The notes: generated by a model from the sequence alone, not told the origin. A DNA stretch of 64,000 bases from Cepaea nemoralis (GCA_014155875.1 JACEFZ010028317.1:124001-188000), one strand, 5' to 3'. Counted from the stretch's first letter, positions 23,371 to 34,819 are shown. Numbers and translations are program-made.

Positions 23371-23586
23371 CTCGGTGATAAAGCGATCCTCGGTGATAAA
23401 GCGATCCTCGGTGATAAAGTGCTCCTCTGTGATAAAGTGGTCCTCTGTGATAAAACGGCCCTAGGTGATAAAGCGGTTGTCGGTGATAAAGCGGTTATCG
23501 GCGATAAAGCACTCCTCCGTGATAAAGTGGTCCTCAAAGAGAAAACGCTCTTTGATGATAAAGCGTTCCACAGTGATAAAACGGTC
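23371..23586. repeat. 18-bp minisatellite, about 12 units
   Basis: The unit is close to ctcggtgataaagcgatc. Because 18 is six codons, both strands are open as short repeats (GDKAVI and LSPRTA types). These are not treated as genes. Confidence 0.95.
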
Positions 23587-24344
23587 AATGAATTACGTGT
23601 TGTTTTTTAAACTACTGGATATTTTATATTCACATTATATTCAAGTATAACTTGTCTTATTATTATGTATTCAGATTAATCAGGAAGCTGATATATTTGT
23701 TTACAACATGATTCCCTCACCTTATATCTTTCTATAATGCATCTCGGTGTATTCTCTGCTGCTTGCTTGTTGAGTCATTACAAATAAAAGAGCAAAATGA
23801 AATTGTTTATTCACGTGTCTTTTTATTTCTAGATTTTATTCATTTATTTACGCATGCGCAAACACACACTCACACATTAATATTGCATGTCCTTTGCAGC
23901 GACAGTTCGTCGCCATCAACCTCAACCAGCAGGTTGAATAACTAAACAATTTTACGTTGAGAAGTTTGTCATTTCTTTCTGACCGAGAAGTCAACATTCA
24001 CTGCCCTGACAAAATAGCTAGGAAAGAAAACCTACCACGGGTAGCAAGAACCCGCTGCCATGGGTGGAATCTATCCAGAGGAAGCAAACCTTAGGACAAT
24101 TGTATGCTAGTTTTTAGCGCTTAATTAAGTTTCAAACACCTCCATCTAAAGAGGAAAGAAGTAGAAGAACTCATTATGTTCAACAAAGAAACACATTATG
24201 TTCACCACAGAAACACATTATTAATACCGTTTAAAATATAAATATATGCAGATGACAAGATCCACCTTTCTAATAGTAATAGTGCTCGGGATTAGAAAAT
24301 CTATTTCTGTCAACGTATCAACAAGAGATAAGATCAGAAAAGAA
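23587..24344. other. Mostly unassigned; possible S3 remnant at 23,876-24,000 (-)
   Basis: No gene. A stretch near 23,880 (attgcatgtcctttgcag, then caacctcaaccagcaggttg and gaagtttgtcatttctttctgaccg) resembles a badly decayed reversed S3 core. Confidence 0.35.
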
Positions 24345-24590
24345 GAAATCAGCAAGTCAAATAGTTTGACCATGCAAATAGGTTACCAATCAACAGCATA
24401 CCACAACAAGCAATGATGCACAGACCAGATGGAAACAGAGGAAGAGGCCGACCACGTAAACGTTGGACGGAGGGAATAGCAGAGTCCATGGGAATATCCA
24501 TATATGAAGCCCATAATCGGGCACTCTCACGATGTTTATGCTTCACCTCGACACCGCAAGGTACAAGAGGAACATGATGAGATGAGATGA
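24345..24590 (+). mobile_element. LINE E 3' end, copy 1
   Basis: It encodes the C-terminus LPINSIPQQAMMHRPDGN, then RGRGRPRKRWTEGIAESM, ending near CFTSTPQGTRGT. GRPRKRW motifs of this kind close many RTE-like proteins. A gatgagatgagatgat tail follows. It is the 5'-truncated remnant of a retrotransposon. Confidence 0.75.
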
Positions 24591-24664
24591 TTCCTGTCAA
24601 ACAAACATTTCTTCTGAATTTAAAATGATATAAAATATAATGCCCATAGATACATATACAAGCC

Positions 24665-25450
24665 AACAACAATCACAATAAGCGATGAAGATATTAGAAA
24701 TGTCACAAACATTGAAGATTTCGGTTCCACAATCACCAACAATGGGGACTGTTCACAAGAAATCCGACGAAAAAAGGCAAAAGAAATGAAGAAATAACAG
24801 ATTATGAGTCTACGACACAACATTCAAGCTGAACAGAGCATAAATTCTTTTGAATATACATTACATAGACGGTTCTAGCCGGTCTCTCTGGCCGAGGGGT
24901 TACAACACGTTCTCCGTAATCCCGTTTATCACGCAGAGTCTCGTAGCGGACGAGAGCTGGAAGCGGTTCGACCCCCGCTGGGGACTTGCGGGATAACTGA
25001 GCCGGCCGCTCAGAAAGCAATGGCAAACTACTGAGCGTAATCTTGCCAAGAAATCAACATACAGCTGAAAGATGCTGCTGTTGACAGCGATGTCCTGTAA
25101 AGGATATGCGGGGGAAAAAAAGACGGTTCTAAGAATATCTTGCATGCATAAAAGAACAAATGAATCCATACGACAAGAACTAAATATTGAAGAAAGTTAG
25201 CTACCAAAGACGATAAAACAAAGAAAATTGAAATACTTTAGTGACGTTAAACATCATGAAAGTTAGGAGAGAGCAATCTTTCAGCTTTATGTGCCCGGGA
25301 AGAGAAGAAAAGGAAGGCCAAAGAGAAGATGGATACTGGATGTGGCAGATGATCGCCAGATGGGTGCATCGGGACGCGGCACATCTTGTTTATAACCAAG
25401 AAGTTTTCCGGACGGTTGATATGGGAGCGAAGTTCTACAAAGGAAATGCT
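24665..25450 (+). mobile_element. LINE I-local 3' fragment split by SINE S3
   Basis: Pieces of a reverse transcriptase C-terminus. EDFGSTITNNGDCSQEIRR lies near 24,712-24,770. After the SINE come ESIRQELNIEESWLPKTIKQ-like sequence, KLKYFSDVKHHES, PGKRRKGRPKRRW and EVFRTVDMGAKFYKGN. Stops and shifts are frequent. Confidence 0.7.
24878..25120 (+). mobile_element. SINE S3 copy 4, exact 11-bp TSD (reference copy)
   Basis: AGACGGTTCTA flanks it at 24,867-24,877 and 25,121-25,131. This is the best copy. The 5' end is gccggtctctctggccgagg with the A box, the B box is gcggttcgacccc, then the core, and it ends aaaggatatgc plus an A-rich tail. Length is 243 bp. It defines the family for the other copies. 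Confidence 0.95.
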
Positions 25451-25474
25451 ACAACAGCAAATAAATTAAAAGTC

Positions 25475-25940
25475 CAATCTTTGAGAACATGCATCTTTCC
25501 AGTAGCAACATGCGGATATGAGTCAAGTCCATTTGCATCACCAGGGAAGAAAATCGAGGTTTTCGAACTGAAATGTTTCATACGACAATTGGTACTATTT
25601 TTTAAAATTCGTTAGAATATCGTGAACCACGATGAAAATATACTGACGATATACTGATGAAAATATACTGACAATATACAAGATAAGAACATGGAAGAAA
25701 ATAGTTCATAACAGAACAGTGCCTTGGAAGCATAAACATTGTGGCCATATTATTATTAACCGTTACGTTGGCTCTCGATGGACAGTAGCGGGAAACATGG
25801 TTCCTGGAAGAAGAGGCAAAGCTGGATGAAAAAGAAGATGAACACAGAATATTGCATTGCAGACACTTCGGGCATGAAAATTGATGCGGTATGGGAACTG
25901 GCATGGGAAAACATGTGTCATGATGGGAGCGACAATCCGC
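25475..25940 (+). mobile_element. LINE 3' fragment, second copy in tandem
   Basis: It encodes LRTCIFPVATCGYESS, then KKIEVFELKCFIRQL, then a degraded VPGRRGK region near 25,798. The order shows it is a separate truncated copy and not a continuation of the preceding LINE fragment. Confidence 0.65.
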
Positions 25941-26019
25941 AAATTACCTACTACATGATGATACTAGACTGTGCACTACGTAGCGAGTAATTTGGCAAAG
26001 GATCTTTACTCCGCAATGG

Positions 26020-26037
26020 GGAAGGGGGGGGGGGGGA
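26020..26037. repeat. Poly-G run
   Basis: A run of about 14 G preceded by GGGGAAGG. Run length is probably not exact. Confidence 0.8.
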
Positions 26038-26199
26038 TCCTCTCCCGACACACATTAGCAATGGTTTGGATGTTATAAACAATACAACCAATCCAGCTGA
26101 AAACACGCCATGTTTGTTTCTATTGATTACTTCCGGTGACCTATGACAGAACGTTTGCTGGGAAAGTTAAACTGGCAGATGTACTTGCCAATGCTTGAC

Positions 26200-26365
26200 G
26201 TACCGATGGCTCGGCTAGTGGATTATGGGTCCTCTGAAAAGGAATGTTAACTCTCTAAGCCCATTGCCAAACTAGTGAACGTACTCTTGCCAAGATATCA
26301 ACAATCAGCTGAAAGATGCTGATGTTGATAGCGATGTCCTGTAAAGTATATGCAAACATTTAAAA
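26200..26365 (+). mobile_element. SINE S3 copy 5 (partial)
   Basis: The head is degraded. The core atcaacaatcagctgaaagatg, then gatagcgatgtcctgtaaag and tatgcaaac, is clear. Confidence 0.8.
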
Positions 26366-26499
26366 AAAAACGTCCATTGCACTGGCGGTCAAGTCGATTG
26401 AGCCTTGAGAAGAGCTTGCATCTATCGAAAAGAAGGTATAATTAAACGTTCGCAAAATTGAATGCATGGTAGTTCCTAAGAAAGCACTGATACTAATAA

Positions 26500-26501
<2 letters not shown>

Positions 26502-26596
<95 letters not shown>
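26502..26596. repeat. (TAC)n microsatellite
   Basis: About 32 uninterrupted trinucleotides. Immediately after it, 26,597-26,645 matches about 45 bp of the LINE A 5' UTR (cctccctagttactccaagg). Confidence 0.95.
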
Positions 26597-26597
<1 letters not shown>

Positions 26598-26664
26598 CCT
26601 GCGCCTCCCTAGTTACTCCAAGGGAAGGATAACACCGATACCAATAATCTTACTATATGTGTAT

Positions 26665-27083
26665 TAAACGTGCTTAAATTAAACATTGAACAAGCAACTA
26701 GAAAGTCGCATAGAAGCCCTGGAGATGTGGATATACAGACGAATATGTCGTATTTCATGGAAACAAAAACAATCAAATGCAGAGGTTCTAGAAAAACTGG
26801 AAATGAAGAGAGAGTTGATGAAAGAAATAAAGAAGAGGCAAGTGAAATATTTCGGCCACGTTAAAAGACAGGATACTCTTATAAAACCATACTGGAAGGC
26901 AAGGTTGAGGGTAAGCAAGCAAGAGGTAGACAACAATACAAGTGGGAAGACAACATCAAGAGATGGACGAACATCAGCCTTACAGAATGTTCAGTGAAGG
27001 CGAGAAACAGACAGTGTTGGAGAACCATTGCAACCAACCTTCATTCAGGAGACGGCACCTGATTGATTGATTGATTGATTGAA
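26665..27083 (+). mobile_element. LINE F 3' end with (ATTG)n tail
   Basis: It encodes LESRIEALEMWIYRRICRIS, WKQKQSNAEVLEKL and KKRQVKYFGHVKR in one nearly open 103-codon frame (26,686-26,997). After a shift it gives ARNRQCWRTIATNLHSGDGT and a stop. The tail is (ATTG)n. This C-terminal layout is typical of RTE-like elements, which often end in short tandem repeats. Confidence 0.85.
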
Positions 27084-27089
27084 ATTAAA

Positions 27090-27290
27090 CAAGTCAATTG
27101 TTTTTAATATCTAGGATACACAGTGACATTTGACGGAAGATATAGCACACAGATAAAGACACAAATTCGTCGAATTCACGGTTTCTATTATGAAAATGAA
27201 CATGGTCATTAAAAACAGAAATACCACACAACAAAAATCCGTATACCGAACAGTTGTTTGTGGCCTTTTCATCTGCTTGTACGTGAATAG
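27090..27290 (+). mobile_element. LINE F-like reverse transcriptase fragment
   Basis: It encodes FKYLGYTVTFDGRYSTQIKT-like sequence (27,103-27,165) and degraded following residues. YLG-T is the block just before the C-terminal region in RTE-like proteins. This is a separate truncated copy after the (ATTG)n tail. Confidence 0.65.
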
Positions 27291-27443
27291 TGAGTAATGA
27301 AATTGTGAAAAAAACTGGAAGCAGTAGACAAATTGGCCTTATGTGTGAAGATACAGGGAACGAACTGTCGAGCGAACGAACAAACTTTTTTTTTCAAATG
27401 GTTAAAAATTGGGTACACGGTCCCGTCAAACAATCTGCTCTTC

Positions 27444-27447
<4 letters not shown>

Positions 27448-27530
<83 letters not shown>

Positions 27531-27628
27531 TCTTCTTCTTCTTTATCTCTCTCTCCCTCTCTTTTCTTTATCTCTCTCTCTCCCTCTCTCTCTTTTCTTT
27601 ATCTCTCTCTATCTCTCTCCCTCTCTCT

Positions 27629-27690
<62 letters not shown>
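27448..27690. repeat. (CT)n microsatellite with interruptions
   Basis: About 240 bases of CT, broken by a (TTC)n patch and several TTTCTTTAT units. All three forward frames are open through it by chance. Confidence 0.97.
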
Positions 27691-27693
<3 letters not shown>

Positions 27694-29320
27694 CATTATT
27701 TCATCCATACATCATCCAGGAAGCTAAATGAGAACTCATCTGCGGAGAAGAATATTGGGATTTACCTAGATCATGATTCAGCATAGTACACGCAAGACTG
27801 GACTTGATTAAGCCTTGGTTGCTAATGGTAGCCGCTCGGTAGTATTGTAGCTACGGGCCTGTCACGAAAAATATTCTTTATGATGTGGGTTGTTCGAGAA
27901 ACGAATAATAACGCCAGACGTCTGCCAAGGCGGTAGTTAGCCTTTGAAGTGTAGACGGAATGTCTGGACAGACGGCGGAGAGGGATTCTGTGATGTGGGG
28001 AATTCTCTGGTTCACAGACAGACATAACTATTGTTGTACGAGACAAAGGATCTCCCCAGATGAAAGCAAACTTGACGGCGGATTGACTCCAGTTAGTCTA
28101 AAACAAGAGGAGAAAACCAGACTCTGGACTGATCAGCGTCTAGACTTTTTGGTGACGTCACTCAAGCCCGACTTAAAACCCGTTGCGGTAAACAAGTGGA
28201 TTTAGTCGACCAAGATTTCTGAAGTTTGAAGGATCGGTACAGTTTCCGAGTTGTGTTTTAGAAAGAGACTATAGTGTCGAAGTGTTGATAATTATCGGCA
28301 TACATATATCCAATCAGGGATTGCATAGTCTCAATCTGCAACCAGAAATAGGCATACGTATTCTCTACTCAACAGGTTCCACGTATGTGTGCTATGATAT
28401 TCAACAGTGAAGCTAGAACACAGTTTAGAAGATGATGGCTCAGGATTTGAAGACAGAAGTTGCTGAGAGAGCTCTACATTGGGCTGATACCCCAGTTGGT
28501 CTGCGGGAACCTGGCTTCTGCTGAGCAGGACATGCTGATGATACTTATGTTTACCAAGTGATAGTTGTATCACTGAACAGTCAGAACATTATATACATAT
28601 ATATAACACTGATACCAGGAATATTCATATAAATTTATAGAAATACCTGGAACATTCAGATTGTGGTGTTAATATGGGGAATCTTTACAACCAGTGACAC
28701 TAGATCAATTAAGATTTCCCAAGTAACAGTGACAATAGTGTTAGAAGTCTCTGAGTAACAAACAGTAATAACAGAGGAAATTCATAGTGTGAATTAGATT
28801 GAAGACTCTCAATATACAGTGTTTGTCATGGAAGTCCAAACATCTGGATGCCTCGAGAGATAGCGGAGAAACTCTTAACGTGACCGGAGAAGCATCACCT
28901 CTTTGAGGTTGTTTGTCTGGAAAACATGGTACTGGTGTGTTCTCAGCACAGTGATGAGAATGACTATACTCCTGAACACTGATCTGAGTCTATATACACC
29001 TTAGAATATACGTCACACATTCTACACATTATATACACACACCCTTCTCCTACATAACTCTTTGCTTTAATAAATTTCTTGTTTTTATTTGTTGAAGCTA
29101 GAGTTGTCAAGTATGTTATGTTGGGGAAGAATGAGAGGGGGCATGATTCAGGGGTGAGTAAGAGTGAGAAGAAGGTGTCTTCAGATTGAGGGAGTGTTGT
29201 GGACGGAGTCTGCTGGATATCTCCAGGATAGTGATATTGAATAAAAATAAATGTGGGTGTTGATTCCCCTCACTCCAGGGACGACACTAAAATAGTAAAG
29301 AAGAGCAAATAACTACCACT
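27691..29320. other. No gene recognised; CRE-like site and distant AATAAA
   Basis: No ORF can be supported over 1.6 kb. A perfect TGACGTCA (CREB/ATF site) lies at 28,153-28,160 and AATAAA at 29,069-29,074. The spacing would suit a noncoding transcript or an LTR, but no LTR ends or splice pairs were identified. Confidence 0.35.
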
Positions 29321-29324
29321 ACAT

Positions 29325-29580
29325 TCTTTACGTACGACAGGGCCGATGGTCTTGGGTTCGATCCGCAGCGGTGCAGATTCGAAATTTTAAAATTGACCTG
29401 AGCTCTCAGGTCGATCATGCCTAAAATGGGTACCACGATATGCCTTGGGAAGTATAGGCTGCCGGCATGATACTGACCACATCACTCATCGAGTGCCCAT
29501 TGGTCTATAAACAATATGAGTCTAGTACCGTATGATCAAGGCGCCTTAAGGTGTGTCAAAGATGGCTTGACTTTATTACT
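29325..29580 (+). mobile_element. SINE S5 copy 4
   Basis: A gggttcgatccgc B box is followed by a well-preserved S5 body: attgacctgagctctcagg, tgcctaaaatgggtacc, gccttgggaagtataggctg, gatactgaccacatcactc, gagtgcccattggtctat. It lies directly before LINE B copy 3. Confidence 0.88.
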
Positions 29581-29589
29581 TGACTAACA

Positions 29590-30358
29590 CTGCTAACCGT
29601 ATTGATTGCAGACAATGAGCAGGATCTGCAACATTTGGTAGATGCGGTTGTTGCACTCACTGAACAACTTGGTTAAGAATTAAATTGTAAAAAGACACAG
29701 ATTATGGTCGTCACTAGGAAAAACGAAATACCACATGTAATATACAAATAAATGGGAAAATTCTTCAACAAGTGAATCGGTACAATTATCTCGGAACAGT
29801 CATAACATCAGATGGGAGATGCAATGAAGAGATTAGAAAAAGAGTCGCAAAGGCGAAGGTAGCCTTTAGCAAGAAGAACAACATACAGACCAATAAAAAG
29901 ATGTCAACTAAAACGAGAAAAAGAGTGTTGAGGTGCTACATAGAGCCTGTAGTTTTGTATGAATGTGAAGCTTGGACAATGAGCAGTCAAGCTAAAAAAA
30001 CATCTGATGGCTGTGGAAATGTCGTTTCTGAGGGAAATGCAAAGAATACCATGGGCAGACAGAAAAACCAATGACCAAGCACTACAAGAACCAAATGGAA
30101 ATCGTAAATTGATTAGAGAAATTAGACGTAGACAGTCACAATTGTTTAGACATGTTATGAGAAGAAATAAATTGGATAACTTGGTGACAACTGGCAGGAT
30201 CGAGGGGAGGAGAACAATGGGAACACAGTGAAGTAAATACATGGATGGCTTGACCACGTCGCATGGTCGAGACAAAACACGGTGCTGATCCACGAATATG
30301 GTGATCGAGTGAAATGGCGAATCATGGCCACCCACGCTTACAGGCATGGCACATGATG
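29590..30358 (+). mobile_element. LINE B copy 3 (3' third)
   Basis: It starts within reverse transcriptase at LIADNEQDLQHLVDAVVAL, then KKTQIMVVTRKNEIP, RYNYLGTVITSDGRCNEEI, RKRVLRCYIEPVVLYECE, PWADRKTNDQALQEPN, IREIRRRQSQLFRHVMRR, and ends MATHAYRHGT-stop. A 100-codon frame is intact from 29,772. 5' truncation during target-primed reverse transcription is the usual cause. Confidence 0.85.
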
Positions 30359-30365
30359 GATGGAA

Positions 30366-30474
30366 TTAGACCGGTAATGGTTCCTCCACAGGTCTAAGAT
30401 ATTACTTTACTGGACTATTAATGGTTCCTACACAGGTCTAAGATATTATTACTTTACTAGACTAGTAATGGTTC
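30366..30474. repeat. 47-bp minisatellite, left part
   Basis: The unit is actggtaatagttcctccac followed by aggtctaagatattattact and ttactag. Two to three units stand before the solo LTR, which duplicated GGTTC at the insertion point. Confidence 0.85.
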
Positions 30475-31258
30475 TGCCATGGTCCTGGGTCAGGTCATGG
30501 ACCATCAAGTACAGACACTCTAGAGCTTTACACAGTTGGCGTGAAGACCAAGCAAGTTGAGATACACGCCTTGCACGAAAACAGCAAGGCACATTGCTGA
30601 GCAGGATACGTCTCCTGGAGGCAATCAGTTGGGCTTGACCACTGTCGAGTTGAGACGTGGTTATTAGCTCCGTAGCACGGCCACAAAATGTGCCGCTGCA
30701 TCAGTGGCTAGGTTGTGTAGTTATTGTTGTGAAATTATTGTGCACTCTAAGTATTGTGTAAACGTAACCGATATGTGGCGTAAATAATGGTATGTGTTGT
30801 TAAATACCTGGAGTCAAAAAGAAGATGTAAATTTGAACTATGTCCTGTTAGTTGATTGAGTTGCGTTGAGTTGGCTTAAAGAATTAGCTGTTGGGAATTC
30901 TGCAGTACCAGCGCGCAGAGAACATTCATGAGGCACCAAACAAGTATGTATGTGTACAAGCGCCGCAATTAGAACCTCAAGCCACAAGCTTGTATAAAAG
31001 ATAAGCCAGCACCTAGTGTGATTGATCCAGCGACCATTAAGTTCTAAGTCGTTGCCAACAAGTATGATTGATCCAATGGGTCGTGAAACCCGGGATTGCG
31101 AGCAACATCGATATTACAGCTCGCCCCAAAACATTCACATCGCCAGCAAAACATTCTCTCGCCACAAGCTATAGTAAATAATGCTCTCTCGCTAACAACG
31201 ACGAACGCGCTCTCGCAAGCAACGAGTGTACACCGCCACAAGTGTATACTCCCTGGCA
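30475..31258. mobile_element. Solo LTR (784 bp) with 5-bp TSD
   Basis: It begins TGCCA and ends TGGCA, an inverted TG...CA pair as in LTRs. GGTTC flanks it at 30,470-30,474 and 31,259-31,263, and the 47-bp minisatellite continues in register across it. A TATAAAA box lies at 30,993-30,999, placing a promoter inside the LTR if it reads on the plus strand. No internal retrotransposon sequence remains, consistent with LTR-LTR recombination. The family (Gypsy, BEL or Copia) cannot be told without a partner. Confidence 0.8.
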
Positions 31259-31905
31259 GGTTCCTCCACAAGTCTACTATATTATTATTTTACTAGACTG
31301 GTAATAGTTCCTCAACAGGTCTAACGTATTATTTCTTTATTAGACTGGTAATGATTCTTCCAAAGATCTAATGTATTATTACTTTACTAGACTGGTAAAA
31401 GTTCCTCCACAGGTCTAAGATATTACTTTACTAGGCCGGTAATGGTTCCTCCACAGGTTTAAGATATTGTTACTTTACTAGACTGGTAATAGTTCCTCCA
31501 CAGGTCTAAGATATTACAGTACTAAGCCTGTAATTGTTCCCCCACAGGTCTAAGATATTATTACTTTACTAGGCCGGTAATTGTTCCGCCACAGGTCTAA
31601 GGTAATATTACTTTGCCAGACTGGTAATAGTTCCTCAACAGGTCTAAGGTATTATTACTTTACAAGACTGGTAATAGTTCCTTCACACGTCTAATATATA
31701 ATTACTTTACTAGACTGGTAATGATTCCTCCACACGTCTAAGATACTATTACTTTACTAGGCTGGTAATAGTTCCTCAACAGGTCTAATGTATTATTACT
31801 TTGCTAGACTGGTAATAGTTCCTCCACAGATCTTAGGTATTATTGCTTTACTAGACTGGTAATAGTTCCTTCACAGATCTAAGGTACTATTACTTTACTA
31901 AAATT
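31259..31905. repeat. 47-bp minisatellite, main part
   Basis: About 13-14 units of the same 47-bp sequence, with point variants (aggtctaag, agatctaag, acgtctaat) but constant spacing. Confidence 0.93.
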
Positions 31906-32211
31906 TGGTGGAATTGATGTAAAACTGTGAAAATGTAAACAATATAAAATGACACAAAGTAGTGCAGCTTTACATAACAGAATTACGACACATACAGGAC
32001 GTTGCGGCGATTAGCCTTCAACAGCAAAAAACACATTCACAAAATACAACATATAATCACGGAGATCTCATGTGACTACATTAAAACGTGACGACAGGAC
32101 GAGAAGAATAAAAAGATGAAAAATGAAAGCTATGAAGAGAAAATGAAAATTGGAAAAATGTTCCTACATACCTCATAATTTAGAGCTGTGTATAGCTGCT
32201 GTGTGGACACA

Positions 32212-32734
32212 CGTGCAACAAATGTTGGACACTCCTGTAACAAATGTTGGACACTCCTGCAACAAATGTTGGACTCTCCTGCAACAAATATTGGACGCTC
32301 CTGCAACAAATATTGGACGACCCTGCAACAAATAGTGGACTCTCCTGCAACAAATATCGGACGCTCCTGCAACAAATATTGGACACCCCTGCAACAAATA
32401 TTGGACACTCCTGCAACAAATTTTGGACGCTCCTGCAACAAATGTTAGACGCTCCTGCAACAAATGGTGGACGCTCCTGCAACAAATGGTGGACGCTCCT
32501 GCAACAAATGGTGTCGCTCCTGCAACAAATGCTGGACGCTCCTGCAACAAATGCTGGGCGCCCCTGCAACAAATTTTGGACACCCCTGAAACAAATATTG
32601 GATGCCCCTGTAACAAATTTTGGATGCTCCTGCAACAAATATTGGACGCTCCTGCAACACATGTTGGACGCCCTTGCAACAAATATTGGACACACCTGAA
32701 ACAAATATTGGACGCTCCTGTAACAAATTTTACT
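32212..32734. repeat. 22-bp minisatellite, about 24 units
   Basis: The unit is ctcctgcaacaaatattggacg. Since 22 is not a multiple of three, several frames on both strands stay open and give overlapping false proteins of 60-197 residues. A single stray unit lies at 34,237-34,259. Confidence 0.96.
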
Positions 32735-32744
32735 TAAACATCCG

Positions 32745-32990
32745 TTGTGCTGATGCCGATGTAAGTAGTTCAACCCCTACACCTGACAAATGGACTAACA
32801 TATTGACCTGTCGTCCTTGACTTGGGGATGTAAATTACTAGTACCTCTGAAGTCGGAGTGGGTTCGCCTGTTGGCGAGGGACACCGTTAATAGGGAAAGG
32901 TAATCCACGGGCAAAATTCAGTCCATCACTACTATGAATATTATGTGTGGTCTACGCTTGAGTTCAAAGCGAGCGAGCACACACACATAA
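32745..32990 (+). mobile_element. SINE S2 copy 1 (5'-truncated)
   Basis: It starts within the head (catccgttgtgctgatgccg, gtagttcaacccctacacc as B box). The core cctctgaagtcggagtgggt, gcctgttggcgaggg follows, then gcttgagttcaaagcgagcgagc and a CA/A-rich tail. It matches 62,505-62,800 reversed. Confidence 0.85.
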
Positions 32991-33039
32991 AACAAACAAA
33001 AAAAATAAAAAAATAAAAAAATAAAAAGATAAAAAAAAC

Positions 33040-33235
33040 CCAGATGTTGTGATCTCTTGGCAAGTTTACGTTCAGTAGTTTGCCATTGTTTTCTGATCGA
33101 CCGGCACCTATACCATTCGTAAAAATACCAACGCAAGGCGGTCGTTTGCCACATTGCCCGCAGCTGTGTTTCGAACGAGGTTATACGGGATTACGAATTG
33201 CGTCCGTAAACTCTTCGCCAGGGAACCGGCCTATA
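33040..33235 (-). mobile_element. SINE S3 copy 6 (3'-truncated)
   Basis: On the minus strand it reads ggccggttccctggcgaag, gttcgaaacacagctgcg (B box), aacaatggcaaactactgaac, gtaaacttgccaagagatcac. It belongs to the subgroup with the copies at 54,084 and 57,118. Confidence 0.85.
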
Positions 33236-33251
33236 CAATATTAGCAATGGC

Positions 33252-33645
33252 GAAATCAATCAATCAATGAGGTGTCGTCTCCACAATGACGGTTGGCTGC
33301 AATGGATCTCCAACACTGTCTGTCTCTCACCATGACTGTACATTCTGTCAGATTTATGGTCATCCATCTCTTGATGTTATCTTCCTACTTGTATCGTTGT
33401 TTACCTCTTACTCGTTTGCCTTCAACCTTGCCCTCCAGTATCGTTTTTAATAAGAATATTTCTTTCATCAGCTCTTTTTTCATTCCCAGTTTTTTATAAC
33501 ATCTCTGTATGTGGTTGTTTTTGTCTCCATGAAATATGACGGATTCTTCTTATATCAGCACCTCCAGGATCTCTATTCGACTTTCTAATTGTTTGATCAA
33601 TGTCCAGGCTTCCGCGCCATATAGCTAAACCTAGCTCACACAAGG
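33252..33645 (-). mobile_element. LINE F 3' end, reversed copy
   Basis: The left end is (TCAA)n, the reversed (ATTG)n tail. Minus-strand translation gives a decayed form of the C-terminus seen at 26,665-27,083 (AWTLIKQLESRIEILEVLI-like, HISWRQKQ, KLGMKKELMKEI). Confidence 0.8.
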
Positions 33646-33714
33646 CATGCATGCCTACTCTTTAACTGAATTATTTTGGCCACATCAAACTCAGCTGTGG
33701 ATGATTTGGAAAAG

Positions 33715-33868
33715 GGCCGCCTTGCGATGGTTTTCAAGGACTGTTATGAGTACCGGTCGTTAAGAAAGCAATGGCAAACTACTGATCGTAAACTTGTCAA
33801 GAAATCACAAAGAGCCAAAAAATGATGGGGTTGACTGCGACGTCCTATAATGGATATTCAACTAACTT
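33715..33868 (+). mobile_element. SINE S3 copy 7 (diverged)
   Basis: The core aagaaagcaatggcaaacta, ctgatcgtaaacttg, gttgactgcgacgtcctata and atggatattcaac is visible. Similar sequences ttattttggccacatcaaac (from 33,670) and ttttggggccacattaaac (to 33,891) flank it and may be a decayed TSD. Confidence 0.75.
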
Positions 33869-33891
33869 ATTTTTTGGGGCCACATTAAACG

Positions 33892-34819
33892 TGTAGTTGT
33901 TTATAGTGAGCAGTAAGGAACGGCGTGATTCCATGATGGTGAGGTCAGGGTCCACCAAGACAGCGGGCAATTTAACCTATTAAGGACACCGAGTGGATTT
34001 AAATGTATGAGGCAGGGAAATTAGCGGTGGATCTATAATCTTTCTTGGGGTCTGTAGTGAGAGGGGTATTCTAAATCCATCTTCTTTCTTCTTCACCTTC
34101 AGACGTCAATATGAATGAGTGCAAAAAAAAAACAAACTAAAAAAGCAGCAGCCAGCTTAAGGATGTCGACATCTCCATAGAGTTTGTCCTCAAATGGGCC
34201 GAGCGTAAACCAAAATAATTGTGTTTGTTCTGCAAATATTGGGCTCTCCTGCAACAAATGTTTAGCTGTCATTTTATCAGTTCCACGGTTACATTCATCA
34301 GTATGTCTGATCTTTATTTTAATGTGGTATTTCAGCTTATTGTGTTCTGTGCAAAGTCTGAAGGATTTTACTTGTTCTGTTCAGTTTAGTTTGAAAATTG
34401 CATCTTCTTTCTGGTGACCTGGATGCTCTATTTCCTCTTGGTTCTATCATTCTTTCTTATACATCTCCTATAGTTATTATAGATTCTAAATCATGATGAC
34501 GAATGTATCCTTCTTCTTCTTTTCCTTTGTCTTCCAAAAATACAAAATCAATACCTATTAACTGATTCATTGACAAAGGATAATATATAGCCAAGTTTCG
34601 GCTCCCATTTGGACAGAAGGAAGATATATCGCCATACTAGGGTCATCGTGTTATTTGTTTTGTTTCGTCGCATCCTTCCTAATTTAAATGCTGAGTGAAG
34701 GGAAATTCACATTATAATACTTGCGCATTTGATTGTGCGCAATGTTTCATCCAATCCTACTTTTTGTTTAGCACTGAATCAGTTAATGCATTTCTATTGA
34801 GACAAACTACAAGAATGCA
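33892..34819. other. No gene seen; downstream flank of LRR gene
   Basis: No coding sequence. One 22-bp minisatellite unit is at 34,237-34,259. TTTATT at 34,313 is a possible minus-strand polyadenylation signal (AATAAA) about 500 bp beyond the LRR stop codon. Confidence 0.4.

Noticed and set aside
23361..23610. ORFs with GDKAVI and LSPRTA repeats
   Set aside because: Both strands of an 18-bp minisatellite are open because the unit is six codons long.
24878..24965. True tRNA gene from the A and B boxes
   Set aside because: No acceptor stem or cloverleaf can be formed; it is the head of SINE S3 with TSD and tail.
32130..32773. ORFs of up to 197 residues with CCRSVQYLLQE or CNKYWTLLQQ repeats
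   Set aside because: The 22-bp minisatellite lacks stops in several frames on both strands. Overlapping frames are all equally long, so none is credible as a gene.
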